Below are positions 1 through 11,849 of a stretch of DNA of 64,000 nucleotides, one piece after another. The translations under genes and the position numbers were made by a program. The stretch is from assembly GCA_964036315.1 (NCBI GenBank), contig OZ038488.1, positions 64,329,254 to 64,393,253 of the forward strand. The letters run 5' to 3'. A model generated the notes under the pieces. That model was given only the letters and a program-made list of their open reading frames with translations, did not search any database and was not told the origin of the DNA. Within the stretch, counting starts at the first letter, position 1; every line of letters begins with the position of its first letter. Source of the stretch: Acanthosepion esculentum (lineage: Eukaryota; Mollusca; Cephalopoda; Sepiida; Sepiidae).

Positions 1-39
1 CAGACAGACAGAGACAGAGAGAGACAGAGAGAGAGAGAT
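1..39. repeat. purine microsatellite (CAGA/GA)n
   Basis: CAGACAGA then GAGA repeats at the window edge. The rest up to about position 355 holds only a short GATA run near 285-300 and no recognisable gene. Confidence 0.85.
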
Positions 40-354
40 ACTGCTGAAAGTTTACTAATTTATCGGAGATGATATCACAGACCTAGCGTTTGTAGATATA
101 GATATCAGATCTAAAAAATAACTGTGAGTGGCCGGTTTCCTAGTTCCATCATTTCCCTTCACTAGCCTGTATATATAATCAGCAAAAGGCGTAGTGACAC
201 GCAGTGAAGATCGCTTGAAGTATGAAACTGCCAATAAAAATATAATGCCGAGTCGTATGTCCACACTGGGCCTGCGTCTTTCTCCAGATAGATAGATAGA
301 TGTAGCATATAAAGTGTCGATATATTTAAGTAAGTGTATTGCATGTTTTAGACA

Positions 355-445
355 AGCTGTGTTCGATTTCCGAGTTTATTACACTCATTTATTACAAATA
401 CCCTTAGTAATGGCATGAATTTATCTCTTTCCCCCCAACCTATGA
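355..445 (+). mobile_element. SINE remnant (tRNA-derived family, middle part)
   Basis: A box-B-like GTTCGATTTCC is followed by a TTACACTCATTTA block, an AAATACCCTTAGTAATGG block and a pyrimidine run. The same order recurs in the fuller copies at 2700-2965 and 34305-34595. The tRNA head is missing or too diverged. 446-985 holds nothing I recognise beyond T-rich runs. Confidence 0.4.
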
Positions 446-1002
446 GAGAAATAAGAAAGCAATGCCATCATTGCGAAGGGAGGATAATGTGTTAAGAACC
501 CCTGGAGAAGGTATGAATAAGACTTGTTTTCCAATGAGATGTGGTGAAAAATAACTGGAACACGACTAAAAAAGCAGCCAGTTAGATTCGTAGTCGGTAT
601 ACATACCTTCATTGAAAGATGGAATACCATGATTATGGGGGAAGAGCACTATGTTGAGGACTTGAGTCGGAATCCTAAAACGTTTGTGACCATTTTGACA
701 TGTTTTGTGTGCTTTTACCATAAAATCTGTTGTTATTAAAGAATAGGCATCACTTTTTTTTTACCGATCCTCGTAAACTTGTTTAGTGAATGAACTATTT
801 TTAAAGGGATCCTTTTGTTGTCCATTCCTCGATGTGGATCCCATAATTTTCGACTCTTTATTCCACCTTTATGTCTTTTTGCTATTCAAAAGTTCTTTGT
901 TTGTTTGTTTTCTTTTTTTTCTTTTTCTTTTTTTGATTACCAAGAAATAAATCAATTAGCTTAGAATATATTTTGACGTGCATTCATAATAAGGATGTCG
1001 AT

Positions 1003-1215
1003 TTACATTATTTACATTGTTCAGGCTATTGTCCTCATCTTTATTGTTATATTCACGACATTTCGGCCGTTGTACGCTCCAGGCTTCTTCACGTGATATA
1101 CGTTGAAATTTCGAACCGAACCCTTTATTCCGTCAAAGGGGTAAATTGTTCTAGTTCCACGTTCCATGCATTTTCTGGATATCTCAGTTTCCGTTGGAAA
1201 CACCAGATAGTCTGA
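1003..1215 (-). mobile_element. Penelope-type repeat remnant with small hammerhead-like motif
   Basis: Read on the minus strand, this shares with 54740-54920 a block containing GTGAAGAAG, GGAGCGTACAACGGCCGAAA and AATAAAGATGAGGAC. The core resembles a hammerhead (CUGA-N-GA, GC-rich helix II, GAAA) with almost no helix III. Here core position C3 is G, but the helix I arms (ATATCAC and GTGAATAT) pair around a GTC cleavage site. A third copy lies at 40525-40590. Penelope-like elements are known carriers of such variants, so the assignment is by analogy. Confidence 0.45.
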
Positions 1216-1324
1216 AACGAATTTAATGTCAATAAGAAATCTTTGTTCTAAAAGAAGTTGATCTGGGGTTATCCCAATATGTACTGGCGTCACCCTAAGA
1301 GATACCAAAGTAGACTTTGCACTG

Positions 1325-1640
1325 TGTCACACCAGACCATCAGAGTAGACATGTACACCAGAGAGTTAACCTGTAAGGTAACCTCCTAACCACCAGGCAC
1401 AGATTCACGTCTCACAGGATGTCAATTACTACCCACGACAAACAAGTAGGTGGTGGGACAACGGGATCATAGGAAAATATATAAGCGCCTCACAAAACAG
1501 AGGTTCTGGCATCTTCCCAAGAAGATTCACGTTCGACGAAAGCACCCGAAGCTACACACCCTAACGCCTGGAGGTGAATAAACAATAACTTTATTTATGA
1601 GAGGATTTGTGTTCTCATTAGACTTTAAAGTGACATTACA
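1325..1640 (+). mobile_element. possible solo LTR
   Basis: A 316-bp block starts TGTCACACC and ends TGACATTACA (TG...CA). It contains a TATA-like ATATATAAG near 1478 and AATAAA about 95 bp downstream, the order expected in an LTR. I see no clear target-site duplication, no primer-binding site and no internal retroviral genes. It could instead be an unrelated promoter-like repeat. Confidence 0.35.
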
Positions 1641-1668
1641 CTAAAGATAAGACATGCAAGTTTAAAGA

Positions 1669-1907
1669 TCATTGTGATCTTATTCTTTATTCCAACTCAA
1701 TGCTGCTTATATAACGATTTTCTTTCTCTTCTTCTATGTGCCGTGTCCCTTCAGGACATAAGCTATCATGGCTCTCCACGACTTCCTATCTCATTGTGAT
1801 CTTTTTCTTTATTCCAAATCAATGCTGCTTATATAACGGTTTTCCTTCTCTTCTATGTGCCGTGTCCCTTCAGGACATAAGCTATCATGGCTCTCCACGA
1901 CTTCCTA
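1669..1907. repeat. 122-bp tandem duplication inside LINE 3' end
   Basis: TCATTGTGATCTT begins at 1669 and again at 1791. The two units are close to identical through CATGGCTCTCCACGACTTCCTA. Each contains the last codons and 3' flank of the RTE-like LINE on the minus strand, so the C-terminal coding end is present twice. Confidence 0.85.
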
Positions 1908-2234
1908 CCTCGTGTGACAGTTTCTCTCTCTTTGCTAAGACACCGCCAACCGTTCCCTCAACCGTTCACACAAGCTTCTCAGGAAAGTGCTTCCATTCCT
2001 TCCCTATCTCTCTTTCCCTCATTATACCTCGTGAAGGTTAAGCTTTCCAATCCATTGTTCCTCATTAAGTGTCCGAGGAATTTCTACTGTCTTTTTTCTG
2101 ACTTTGAGGATAAGGGTTCTTTCTGCTGCCATTTTCTTCAAAACTTCCTTGCTGCTTACTCGCTCTGTCCATGGAATTTTTAGTATCCTTCTGTAGAAAC
2201 ACATTTCTACGGCCTTGAGTTTTTTTTGCCTCAT
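1730..2234 (-). pseudogene. RTE-like LINE, C-terminal fragment
   Basis: On the minus strand 2234-2022 encodes a peptide with FYRRILKIPWTERVSSKEVLKKM, the region downstream of the reverse transcriptase in BovB/RTE-type LINEs. Further on, 1900-1730 encodes the family's end, with a K-G-H-G-T close. The reading frame is broken between the two parts and the RT core is absent. The same C-terminus recurs at 7545, 10832, 45985, 46560, 48690, 52595 and 60845, so this is an abundant 5'-truncated family. The element class is inferred from motif resemblance only. Confidence 0.75.
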
Positions 2235-2503
2235 CCTTAGAGGAACTGTCCAGTATTAACCTTCATATAAGAGGATTTATAGCACATAACTGCCCGGCAC
2301 TCTTTTCTTTGTTACTAACGAGTTTTTCCGTTTCTTAGTGTCTTGCTGAGCTTTTAGAATGCTTCTTTCGTTTGTCCAATGTATGCTCGGATCTCGGCAT
2401 CGCATTTTCCCAGAAAAAAAACAACGACGTGGGCGTTACGATAAAAAGAAAATAAACAAAGAAAAAAGATGTAAAAAAAATACTAGATCAAACATTATTA
2501 ATA

Positions 2504-2693
2504 TACAGTGTAACCCGGATATAAGAGACCCGTATATAAGAGAAACCCGGATATAAGAGATATTTTATCTGGTACCAAATTAGAGCCTGTGTTAATAAAA
2601 CAAAATAGACTAAACCCGGATATAAGAGAAACCCGGATATAAGATACTTCTTCTCCGGTCCCGACAACTCTCTTATATCCGGGTTACACTGTA
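2504..2693. mobile_element. TA-target MITE, copy 1
   Basis: TA-CAGTGTAACCCGGATATAAG at the left end and its inverse ending ACACTG-TA at the right. Inside, a 15-17-bp motif CCCGGATATAAGAGA is repeated three times at the left and twice at the right, flanking a core with CCAAATTAGAGCCTGTGTTAAT. TA duplication and CAGT termini suit the pogo/Tigger or Tc1-mariner groups. No transposase is present. Confidence 0.9.
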
Positions 2694-2699
2694 ATAGAA

Positions 2700-3076
<377 letters not shown>

Positions 3077-3569
3077 TTTTATCCTCCCCCAAATAAACAA
3101 AATGACAATACTCTCGGGTAATTCATTAACAAAGCTCCTTAGCAAATACATTTACACACCACTCCTAACTCGCACCCGTGCGCTTACACCCAGAGAAACA
3201 CCTCTACATATATACACCTTGGCATGTAACCCATTCTGCCGCTTCCTAATTAGGCGAATATTGTTGTTACTTTTCTGCTGACAATCAAATTGCGAGGCTC
3301 ACAAGTCAGTGTCAAGAAAGGGTGGCAATAGGGTAGGGTAGCGAAGGGGCACGATGACTGCCATATTGGACAAACCTATATTGTACCAGGGTAGGAACAA
3401 AACTGATGAAGCCACACAAGGGGCCCCTGGAAGCTTCCTCTCTTTCCCAATGTCCGTTTGCTGGTAAGTGGAACAGTAAAAAGAGCTCTATCAATTAAAG
3501 GGAGTAGCTAGTTTGACAAGAGACTCTTGACTCACTAATGTAAAAAGAACTCTTTTATTGGTATTTGCT

Positions 3570-4065
3570 TTTAATTCTAATTGCCTTCTTCTTTTTCTTC
3601 TTCTTCAGTATCTTTTTTCCTTTTCTTTCCTTTCTTTTTCTTCCCCTTTTCTTACCAATTTTCTTCCCAGATTTTTTTTCTTTTCCCCCTCCTCCTGTTT
3701 TTCGTCTTTAACATCCGCTTTCATTTTCTTTTTCTTTCACCTTCTCTTTACATTTTCTTCTCACTTCTTCTTTGTCTTCTTCGTCTCATTCATTTATCTC
3801 TTCTTCTTCCAACTTTTGAAACCCTAACCTTTTTTGTTTCCTTTTTCACTTCCATTTTTCTTCGTCCCTACTTTTTTAACCTCTTCTTCATATTTCATTC
3901 CAGTCATCTTTCTTTTACCTTTCCACCCTTTATTCAATCTTCCTTATTTCTTCCTCACCTTCTCTGTATCTCTTTTTTTTTTCAACGCCCCTCTTTCTTC
4001 GTCTATTTTTCTTATTCTTCAACTCCTTGTGTTTCTTTCTTTCTCTTCTATAATACTTTATCTTA
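3570..4065. repeat. pyrimidine-rich tract
   Basis: About 500 bp of TTC/TTTC-rich sequence with few purines on the plus strand. Open frames here translate to F/S/L-rich low complexity and are not genes. Confidence 0.8.
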
Positions 4066-4295
4066 TTAGCTGTCATTAGATATAGAAAATAAAACCTTTC
4101 TTCACAGCCACTCAAAAGCCTACAACTTTCCAACGCACCATTCGTGCCCACTTTTCAACTTCCCTATCGCCACCAACACTCTCTGCGCACACAGAATTTA
4201 AAAGGATTTTCTATTTGGACAAGGAATGCTACAACTACTAAAGTAATAAATAATTTTCTTCTCTTCTGTTTAATTCATGACGCTAGCAATCTCTT

Positions 4296-4296
4296 C

Positions 4297-4343
<47 letters not shown>
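4296..4343. repeat. (ATT)n microsatellite
   Basis: Pure ATT repeats abutting the purine minisatellite. Confidence 0.95.
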
Positions 4344-6066
4344 GAAGAAGAAGAAGAAGAAGAAGAAGAAGAAGAAGAAGAAGAAGAAGAAGAAGAAGAA
4401 GAAGAAGAAAAATGAGGAGGAGAAGGAGGAAAGAAGAAAGAGGAGGAGGAGGAAGAAGAAGAAGGATGATGATAATGAAGAGGAGGGAAGAAGAAGAAGT
4501 GGGAAGAAGAAGGATGAGGAAAGAAGAAGAAGAAGAAGAAGAAGAGAAATGAGGAGGAGGAGAAGGAGGAAAGAAGAAAGAGGAGGAGAAGGAAGAAGAA
4601 GGATGATGATAATGAAGAGGAGGGAAGAAGAAGAAGTGGGAAGAAGAAGGATGAGGAAAGAAGAAGAAGAAGAATGAGGAGGAGAAGGAGGAAAGAAGAA
4701 AGAGAAGGAGGAGGAAGAAGAAGGATGATGATAATGAGGAGTAGGGAAGAAGAAGAAGTGGGAAGAAGAAGGATGAGGAAAGAAGAAGAAGAAGAAGAAG
4801 AAGAAGAAGAAGAGAAATGAGGAGGAGGAGAAGGAGGAAAGAAGAAAGAGGAGGAGAAGGAAGAAGAAGGATGATGATAATGAAGAGGAGGGAAGAAGAA
4901 GAAGTGGGAAGAAGAAGGATGAGGAAAGAAGAAGAAGAAGAATGAGGAGGAGAAGGGGGAAAGAAGAAAGAGAAGGAGGAGGAAGAAGAAGGATGATGAT
5001 AATGAGGAGTAGGGAAGAAGAAGAAGTGGGAAGAAGAAGGATGAGGAAAGAAGAAGAAGAAGAAGAATGAGGAGGAGAAGGGGGAAAGAAGAAAGAGAAG
5101 GAGGAGGAAGAAGAAGGATGATGATAATGAGGAGGAGGGAAGAAGAAGTGGGAAGAAAAAGGATGAGGAAAGAAGAAGAAGAAGAATGAGGAGGAGAAGG
5201 AGGAAAGAAGAAAGAGAAGGATGAGGAAGAAGAAGGATGATGATAATGAGGAGTAGGGAAGAAGAAGACGTGGGAAGAAGAAGGATGAGGAAAGAAGAAG
5301 AAGAATGAGGAGGAGAAGGGGGAAAGAAGAAAGAGAAGGAGGAGGAAGAAGAAGGATGATGATAATGAGGAGGAGGGAAGAAGAAGAAGTGGGAAGAAGA
5401 AGGATGAGGAAAGAAGAAGAAGAATGAGGAGGAGGAGAAGGAGGAAAGAAGAAAGAGAAGGAGGAGGAAGAAGAAGGATGATGATAATGAGGAGTAGGGA
5501 AGAAGAAGAAGTGGGAAGAAGAAGGATGAGGAAAGAAGAAGAAGAAGAAGAATGAGGAGGAGAAGGGGGAAAGAAGAAAGAGAAGGAGGAGGAAGAAGAA
5601 GGATGATGATAATGAGGAGGAGGGAAGAAGAAGAAGTGGGAAGAAGAAGGATGAGGAAAGAAGAAGAAGAAGAAGAAGAAGAAGAAGAAGAAGAAGAAGA
5701 AGAAGAAGAAGAAGAAGAAGAAGAAGAAGAATAGAAATGAGGAGGAGGAGAAGGAGAAGGAGGAAAGAAGAAAGAGGAGAAGAAGGAAGAAGAAGGATGA
5801 TGATAATGAGGAGTAGGGAAGAAGAAGAAGTGGAAGAAGAAGAAGAAGAAGAAGAAGAAGAAGAAGAAGAAGAAGAAGAAGAAGAAGAAGAAGAAGAAGA
5901 ATGAGGAGGAGAAGGAGGAAAGAAGAAAGAAAAGGAGGAGGAAGAAGAAGGATGATGATAATGAGGAGGAGGGAAGAAGAAGAAGTGGGAAGAAGAAGGA
6001 TGAGGAAAGAAGAAGAAGAAGAAGAAGAAGAAGAAGAAGAAGAAGAAGAAGAAGAAGAAGAAGAAG
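4344..6066. repeat. purine-rich minisatellite, 12 units of about 119-194 bp
   Basis: The landmark GGATGATGATAATGA occurs at 4464, 4601, 4723, 4869, 4991, 5116, 5235, 5354, 5476, 5601, 5795 and 5950. Spacings are 137, 122, 146, 122, 125, 119, 119, 122, 125, 194 and 155 bp. The core unit is about 119 bp plus a (GAA)n tract that varies in steps of three. All spacings leave remainder 2 on division by 3, so the frame rotates by unit. Two overlapping minus-strand open frames of over 600 codons are therefore low-complexity artefacts (S/L/F/P/I only). The plus strand is nearly pure purine. Confidence 0.95.
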
Positions 6067-6399
6067 ATCTGAAATGACCAAGGGAGGATCTGCCAGAGTG
6101 CAATGTAATTCCGTCGGCAACCTGCGGAGTGTTTGTCGAGAAAATGGAAAGGTGCTAAGGCCTCGCTCCGTGTTTTCTTTGCAAGAATCTATCGTTAGTA
6201 CGGCCATAATGATTGGCTCAATTGTCATTTTCATATTCCATGATTTTCTCAGACATTCCCACCCAATCATGTCTACTTTTGTAATCCTTCTGATTCGACG
6301 TGTTGTATTTGCTTATGGTAGAATTGACAGTTTATCTCAGCCAATATAAAACCCAAGAGTCATTCAAAGTAGAGAGTTACGGAATGAGGTGCGTGATTT

Positions 6400-6660
6400 T
6401 TAATTCTTCTTCAACCCCCCCCATCTTCTTTCAATTCTTTTTCTTCATTCGTTCTTCTTTCTCTTGTTTTCAATTTCTTTTTCATCATATATTCTTTTTC
6501 CAATTCATTTTTTCACTTTTCTTTCATCTGTTTTTTTTTTTCAATTCCGTTTTATTTTCACTATTGTTTCCATCTTTTTTTTTACCTTTTTCTTCTTCTT
6601 TCAATTCATTTTTCTTTACTTCTGCTCAGACATTTTCCGCTACTACTTTCAATTCTGTTT
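6400..6660. repeat. T/TTC-rich tract
   Basis: Degenerate pyrimidine-rich stretch like 3570-4065. 6067-6400 on its left has a short block (6350-6390) resembling the LINE 3' flank at 13870-13920. 6661-7540 on its right holds nothing I recognise. Confidence 0.6.
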
Positions 6661-7544
6661 TCTTTGTCACTAGAAATTGGATTTAACCTGAAAACAAGTG
6701 GTACCAATTTAAATCTTTGTACCATTGGAAAGCTTGTTTAATCACGAGTAACATATCCAAAAGCTGTAATGATCTGATCAGGGTGAGGTTGGTCGAGCAA
6801 GTATAATACAGCATTCCATCATTATCACCCTTCAGTAACATCTCTGTAATTACAGATGACTTAAATCCTGTATCAGAAGTAGATTATATTGAAGAGGACA
6901 TTTAAAAATATTTGTAATTTGATGACAGGATCATAGAATAACCTTAGTACAACATGTCTTTATTTTATTTACAGAAAAATATCATAGTTAAAATAAGTAT
7001 ATGTGCTGCGGGTTTGAATAAACCCCCAACAAATAAAAAGGCGAAAAGTGTGTTTAAAGATAAAATATAAGGTATTTTTATTTTCGTGTTTTTTACAGCT
7101 AAATTTTTCTTAGCGTGTATGAGTGTTAAAGTTCTTAATATGTTTGTTTGTAGTTGTTTGTTAAGATGAAAAGAAATCTGATTTCATCTCGTGTATGTGT
7201 GAGGAAGAAGAGGCGAGGGAGAAAGTGAGGAGGTAAGTGTAAGTGTCACGTAGCTTGGTGAGAAAGATAGTTGAATAAGTAAGGGAATTTCTTTTGTCGA
7301 AAGCCGTGAACTGTTACAGTCTGTCTGTCCTTACTGGTGTGTCTGTCTAGAAACTTTGCTTAAATATCTTACAAAGGGATCACGAAGCATGTTTTTTTTT
7401 GTTTTTTTTACGGAAACGCGACCCATTGGTTGAAAATTTTCAAATATTTATTTTCAAAGAATTAGTTTATCAACCGGAAGAATGCGTAATCTCCCGACTC
7501 AAAAACCATGTATGAACAGGCCAACATGAAAATTACAAATTTCA

Positions 7545-8150
7545 GATACCAAAATCAAACAAGTACACCAATTTAAATATCTGGGAAGTGTTTTAACAGA
7601 GAAACTGAAAGTGCAACACTGAAATCTGAAGGCACATTGGGATAATGAAAGATACCTTTCAAAAGCTGATCAAAGTATTAAGAAAGAGAAAAATATCTTT
7701 AGCTACAAAGAAAAGAGTAATGAACTGTCATGTAGTATCAGCTCTCCTATATAGCAGTGAATGCTGGACAATCTCCTCACAGATTAATGAGAGACTTGAA
7801 GCAATATGTGTGACAAATGTGGTTCTACAGAAGGATACTGAGAATACCATAGACCGAAGATGTGAGCAATGACGAGAAAAGCTCAAAAGAAAATGGAAAC
7901 AAAAAGGACTCTTATACATAACATCAGGAAGATACAGTTGAAAATTCTTGGACAGATAATGATGAAAGAGGGCTTGGAAAATATGATACTCACAAGACAA
8001 ATTGAAGGCAAGAAAATGACGCATAGCCTACCTAGTGAACTTGAGTAAATGGATGGCAAAACAAGGTTTAGAAGCGATCAGAAAAAAAGACAAAATTTAT
8101 CAAGAGCTACAAAGGGTAGAAAATTGTGGAGAATCATGAGGACACATAGA
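7545..8150 (+). pseudogene. RTE-like LINE, post-RT and C-terminal region
   Basis: The plus strand from 7645 reads KVLRKRKISLATKKRVMNCHV then SALLYSSECWTISSQINERLE, the conserved stretch after the RT domain in BovB/RTE-type LINEs. Later pieces are in shifted frames: the Q-L-K-I-L-G-Q-I-M-M-K-E-G-L-E-N block near 7935 and the end near 8135. There are several frameshifts and stops, and no RT catalytic motif. It is truncated at the 5' side and ends shortly before the MITE pair. Confidence 0.8.
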
Positions 8151-8200
8151 AGAATACACTGGTCACGAAATGATATGATCACTAGAGTCCAAAATTGTTG

Positions 8201-8378
8201 TACAGTGTAACCCGGATATAAGATACCCGGATATAAGAGAAACCCGGATATAAGAGAGATTCTCTCTGGTCCCAAATTAGAGCCTGTGTTAATAAAACAA
8301 AATAAATATAAGAGAAACCCGGATATAAGAGACCTCATCTCCGGTCCGACAACTCTCTTATATCCGGGTTACACTGTA
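8201..8378. mobile_element. TA-target MITE, copy 2
   Basis: TACAGTGTAACCCGG at the left and GGGTTACACTGTA at the right, with the same subterminal CCCGGATATAAGAGA repeats and central CCAAATTAGAGCC block as copy 1. Complete. Confidence 0.9.
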
Positions 8379-8513
8379 TAACCCGGATATAAGAGAGATA
8401 TTCTCTGGTCCCAAATTAGAGCCTGTGTTAATGTATATATAATAGACCAAACCCGGATATAAGAGACTTCGTCTTAGGTCTCGACAACTCTCTTATATCC
8501 GGGTTACACTGTA
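8377..8513. mobile_element. TA-target MITE, copy 3, joined head-to-tail to copy 2
   Basis: Starts TAACCCGGATATAAG directly at the right TA of copy 2, lacking the first CAGTG. It runs to ...GGTTACACTGTA. The shared junction suggests insertion into the terminal TA of copy 2 with loss of the outer bases. 8514-9220 has no recognisable gene. Confidence 0.85.
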
Positions 8514-9219
8514 TTGAAAACTCCGTCTGTACTTCACTCAATAATCTGACTTCCATATTTTAGATTTTCAATTCCTTTCTTCTTTCAGTCTTTATTCCGC
8601 CTCTTCTTCTTCATCATCTACTTCTTCATCTACTTCTTCTTTGTGTCAACCGCTTCCAACGTTTCAATTTTTATATTCGTATTGAAAGCCTTTCTTATTC
8701 TTTTTTTGGTTGATGATTTTCAAAATATAAAGACCATTTCTGGTTGTTTCCCCACCTCCTATTATAAGTCTACAGCTCACCCATGCACACCTCCCACACA
8801 CACGACCATCGCCCTCATGTCCTCTGAGGCCACACCGCATCAAAACCCTCTTTACAAACTGACGACTCCAAATTACCGACTTCATCAACGCCACCGATCA
8901 CCAGCCAACGAATACGTCAGAAATGGCGGTTGTTACACATAGACACGCTCTTGCGGTTGACACGAACAGACATAAAAACAAGTAATGCCAAGGCGAAACA
9001 AAATTGACAGTGGGAGGGCCTTGCGAAAAGAGCCAATGTTCACGTTTCACTGTAACCCGAAACCTTTCCTTCAACAGAGGCCGACCGCGCGATGAAGTTG
9101 GACAAGGCTTTTCTATCGCTGTTGGGTTGATTGGGCCGCTTTCACTATTTCAGTAAGTATCGCCACGATTCCTGTGTCCACACCGATGTACGCGTGCGTG
9201 TGTACTTATGTACATTTCG

Positions 9220-9357
<138 letters not shown>

Positions 9358-9511
9358 TACACGAGTATACGAGTAGCAAATAGGTGCGTCCAACGTGTTT
9401 GGGACGCATTCTGCTTTGTGTGCAAATGTCAAGCTTTTACGTAAACATTTGAATTCTGCTTTAAGCGGAATAGACTATAAGTTTTCTGTGTGTTTCAACG
9501 AATATGACCGT

Positions 9512-9625
9512 CCAAACATCTCCTGGTGAAGTGGTTAAAAAACTTGTCTCGATGTGAACTTAATCCGTACTGGCTGCTCTTCTTTTGTGGCCTCGTGCCA
9601 GACGAAGCAAAATTAATAAATATAC
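9512..9625 (+). mobile_element. SINE remnant (tRNA-like head)
   Basis: TGGTGAAGTGGTTAAAAAACTT resembles a box A region, followed by TGGCCTCGTGCCAGACGAAGC, close to CGGCCTTGTGCC in the SINE at 37713-37844. Box B is degraded. 9640-10740 is AT-rich with no recognisable gene. Confidence 0.4.
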
Positions 9626-10757
9626 ACATATATACGATGAACTTATCTACTTACATTGTAGATAGCCGCTGAACTATAAAAGATCCGTTAAGTTAAAAAT
9701 CTTCAAACTGAGAGATTTAGAATTTGGGAAATGGGAGATTCTAACAAAACTGAAGGATTTAAAAAAACAACCCGAAAATATTAACTCTAAGACATTATAC
9801 TTTAAATCAAGGCCGATGAAAGGGTCTTTTTCTCTATACGGAGCCCCCGAATCTATGATACAGTTCCCCCCACACAATTCAGTGATACGCCCCCCCACTC
9901 TACTACATCTCAATTTTCTTAAGGTAATATTCATATAAAATACAAATTTAATTCTAACCTAATTATGTACAATATTGGATCATGCATTATAAATGAACAA
10001 TTCAACTAGTAAAATTTAAAATAAATACAATGTTTCTAAACACAAATTAGAGACATGTCATAATAGATTACTCCATCTTAAATAAATTAACGTCTTGCGA
10101 CAATTTTTAACATCAACTTGAGATTTTCCTTGTTCAAAAGCAGAATATTTTAAACACATTCAAAATTATGGATAAAAAATAGTGAATTTTATATAATGCA
10201 TTTTTCGAACAAAACAAATTCAACGATTTGGCGGGAACCCCCGCCTAAAATGACGTCATAATCAATGAAAATCTTTCATCCTTTAATAATCAGTTGTACT
10301 TAGTTTAATTTGTAACGTATATAAAATAGGTAAAGGTAAAAAAAAAAGCAAATGTTGATAAGATAGCGAGGTTCACAAAGAACTGCCAGGACCCTCAATC
10401 AGGTTTCCCCTTCGGTTGTGGTTTCTGAAGCCCTGCTTCAAATTCTGAGCAGTTATTTCCAACGGAAGGTGGATTTGGGACAAACACTAAATCATTTCAG
10501 ACCAACGTAAAGAAAGTTCGATTCAATAAATCTGTTATTGAAAAAAATGTTATCTCCGCAATAACGATTTTTTTAATGGCGTTCAACAATTTATTTACAG
10601 GAAGAATCCTGAAAAAAAAAAATAGACTCTGCGGAAGACCATCGCTTTACAACAGTCAACTGGGAGAACAAAGTTTTTTTCCTTCTTGTTATCTCTCCTA
10701 TACCCAGCTCTGCCACCCTTTTACTGAAAATCGCTAGGTAGTTTAAGTGTTATTTCT

Positions 10758-10758
10758 T

Positions 10759-10831
<73 letters not shown>
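10758..10831. repeat. (CT)n microsatellite grown within a LINE
   Basis: About 37 CT units. On the minus strand the (AG)n directly follows a LINE block ending G-K, where related copies read GGCAAGAGAGG, so the tract probably expanded from LINE coding sequence. Confidence 0.9.
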
Positions 10832-10833
<2 letters not shown>

Positions 10834-10968
10834 CCTTTAATCTGTTCTTTGAGTATCAAATCTGGTGTGTCTTTTTCCCCTTTTTCTCTAAAACTTCGTG
10901 GTTGCTCACATGTTCGGTCTATGGTATTCGCATCATAATTCTCTAGAACCACATTTATGTTGTTACAA
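10832..10968 (-). pseudogene. RTE-like LINE, short C-terminal fragment
   Basis: The minus strand carries AATACCATAGACCGAACATG, matching the ATAGACCGAAGATG block at 7850 and ATGGACCGAACATG at 46180. It continues to a short stretch before the (AG)n. About 45 codons survive, with frameshifts. Confidence 0.6.
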
Positions 10969-11082
10969 GTCTCTTCTTCATTTATACTGGCACTGGGTTA
11001 CTTGGTACCAGTAGCACTCATAAAGCGACTTGACATAATATTTGACCGTAGATTATTGCAAATCACATCTTCATGTCCACAG

Positions 11083-11250
11083 ACATGGTGTAGTGGTTGG
11101 CGGGTTGGTCTCGCTAGAGCGAATTGCGACTGAGTTGTGAGTTCGATCCTCACCGCTCAATTGAAACTATGCCTATTGCAAATAATAACTGTGTTCATGC
11201 CTTTCTCAAAGGCATCAATGCAAAGTGAGCACAACAGGCCCGACTAGAAT
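11083..11250 (+). mobile_element. tRNA-derived SINE
   Basis: Box A-like TGGTGTAGTGGTTGGCGGGTT and box B GAGTTCGATCCTCACC are spaced as in a tRNA gene. The sequence cannot form a proper tRNA acceptor stem, and the downstream body is shared with 37713-37844, so I call SINE rather than tRNA. Confidence 0.65.
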
Positions 11251-11339
11251 ATTCTTTTTTTTATTTTCCTTGTTAATAGCCATTGTGGATATAGTAACAG
11301 ATATCGGCGGGCCAAACGTAAATGGCAAGCCATGTTCAA

Positions 11340-11480
11340 ATTGCGGACTAGTCTATAGCAGGATAGACTGGGTTCTGTAACTCTGAGTAGTCACCAATCT
11401 GACAGTAGGAAAACTCTAAATTCCAGACCGAGAAGAAAGCAACCGGAAACCCATCCATTCTCTTTCCCAGAAATGCAAGT
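11340..11480 (+). mobile_element. SINE 3' body remnant
   Basis: GCAGGATAGACTGGGTTCTG and GGAAAACTCTAAATTCCAGA match the body of the SINE at 13297-13540 (GGAAAACTCTAAATTCAAAA). No tRNA head. Confidence 0.4.
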
Positions 11481-11849
11481 CAATTCGCAGAAAATAGAAA
11501 AAAACTGTGGTGGGCCATGATTGCCTAGGCCCTGAAAGGACATGGCATTTTAAAAATTTGTAAATAATTTTAATATCAAATTATATTGTAATTGTAAGAT
11601 ACTATTATAAATCAAGAAAAAATGAATTATCAGTGGTTAAAGTTGAATGTAATTATTACTGACAATATCGGATGATTATATATATACAATTTAAACGTAA
11701 TGCTAATATGACTAAAGCATTGTTTGAGAGAATAAGCTGTCTTTTTTCCACGTGTAGACTCAGCGTGGAATTTATCATCACTACGTGGGGCTGTTTCACT
11801 CGCAAGCAGCTTTTATATTGTGGTTTGAATTCAGAGTTTTCTTTCTCCT

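Noticed and set aside
3396..3440. CTGATGA followed by GC-rich sequence, possible hammerhead
   Set aside because: No GAAA after helix II and no helix I or III pairing.
4270..6270. Open frames of 666 and 606 codons on the minus strand
   Set aside because: They consist of F/S/L/P/I runs produced by the GAA minisatellite. The same peptide blocks appear in both frames because each unit shifts the frame by two.
11090..11160. True tRNA genes at the box A/box B sites
   Set aside because: No acceptor or anticodon stems can be formed, and downstream bodies are shared between sites, as in SINEs.
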